A stretch of 6,638 nt of DNA from positions 1 through 6,638 of the forward strand of contig JAJYMT010000040.1 in NCBI GenBank assembly GCA_021786695.1. Reading direction: 5' to 3'. Under the pieces are notes generated by a model. It did not search any database. It saw only the letters and a program-made list of their open reading frames with translations, and had not been told where the DNA came from. Numbering within the stretch: the stretch's first letter is position 1; every line of letters begins with the position of its first letter. The position numbers and the translations under genes were made by a program. This DNA is from a bacterium (GTDB taxonomy: Bacteria > Patescibacteriota > Patescibacteriia > Patescibacteriales > GWE2-39-37). Shown piece by piece: positions 6,560 through 6,638 of the stretch.

Positions 6560-6638
6560 ATGGCCAATCAACCAAATCAATCACAGGAAATCAAGATCGC
6601 CGACAACATTCCCGGGGCGGAGTACGCCAACGCGATGC
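6560..6638 (+). CDS. DUF3467-like protein, 5' end only
   Basis: The frame is open from the ATG at 6560 to the window edge (26 codons): MANQPNQSQEIKIADNIPGA followed by EYANAM. A short polar N-terminus leading into an IKI strand and G-x-EYANAM resembles the start of DUF3467 proteins, small (about 80-100 aa) proteins of unknown function common in Patescibacteria and other bacteria. The assignment rests on this short stretch. No Shine-Dalgarno precedes the start; the upstream DNA is AT-rich (TAATAATTAATCTTATAT) and lies after a terminator, so a private promoter is likely. The rest of the gene is outside the window. Confidence 0.7.
   Translation, partial: MANQPNQSQEIKIADNIPGAEYANAM

Overview
The window looks like a piece of a Candidate Phyla Radiation (Patescibacteria) chromosome. 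This is inferred from gene content and style, not from a marker gene. The signs are: a secreted protein combining tandem beta-sandwich domains, a WYV-type module and thrombospondin-3-like calcium repeats; an unusually short HrcA; the start of a DUF3467-like gene; GC-rich coding DNA separated by very AT-rich gaps; and almost no Shine-Dalgarno sequences. TGA is a real stop (dnaK ends at TGA right after a normal DnaK tail), so the TGA=Gly code of Gracilibacteria/Absconditabacteria does not apply. All genes lie on the + strand.

Layout. 1-131: AT-rich upstream region with an extended -10 promoter. 132-2027: large secreted multidomain protein. 2028-2348: gene-free region holding a two-hairpin repeat, a 16-bp perfect terminator-like hairpin, an orphan CIRCE half-site and a full CIRCE operator fused to the hrcA promoter. 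2349-3552: hrcA and grpE, separated by 1 nt. 3553-3699: AT-rich gap with a strong hairpin. 3700-4128: hsp20 (small heat-shock protein). 4129-4190: A-rich leader. 4191-6143: dnaK. 6144-6363: a second two-hairpin repeat and a set of mutually exclusive hairpins. 6364-6492: a 42-aa single-pass membrane protein with the only strong Shine-Dalgarno in the window, followed by a clear intrinsic terminator. 6560-6638: 5' end of a DUF3467-like gene.

How it works together. Positions 2349-6143 form a heat-shock locus: the repressor HrcA, the nucleotide exchange factor GrpE, a holdase Hsp20 and the Hsp70 DnaK. HrcA should bind the CIRCE element at 2303-2329. The -35 hexamer lies in the CIRCE spacer and the expected transcription start falls on or just before the hrcA ATG, so repressor binding would block RNA polymerase directly and the mRNA would be leaderless or nearly so. 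DnaJ, the usual J-protein partner, is not in the window; hsp20 occupies a position between grpE and dnaK.

The least ordinary features are short palindromic repeat-like sequences, some between genes and some inside genes. Two related copies are read in frame inside DnaK (DPSAGSGQG and DPSASSGQA), and a different palindrome is read in frame in Hsp20 (PAGRTGQ).
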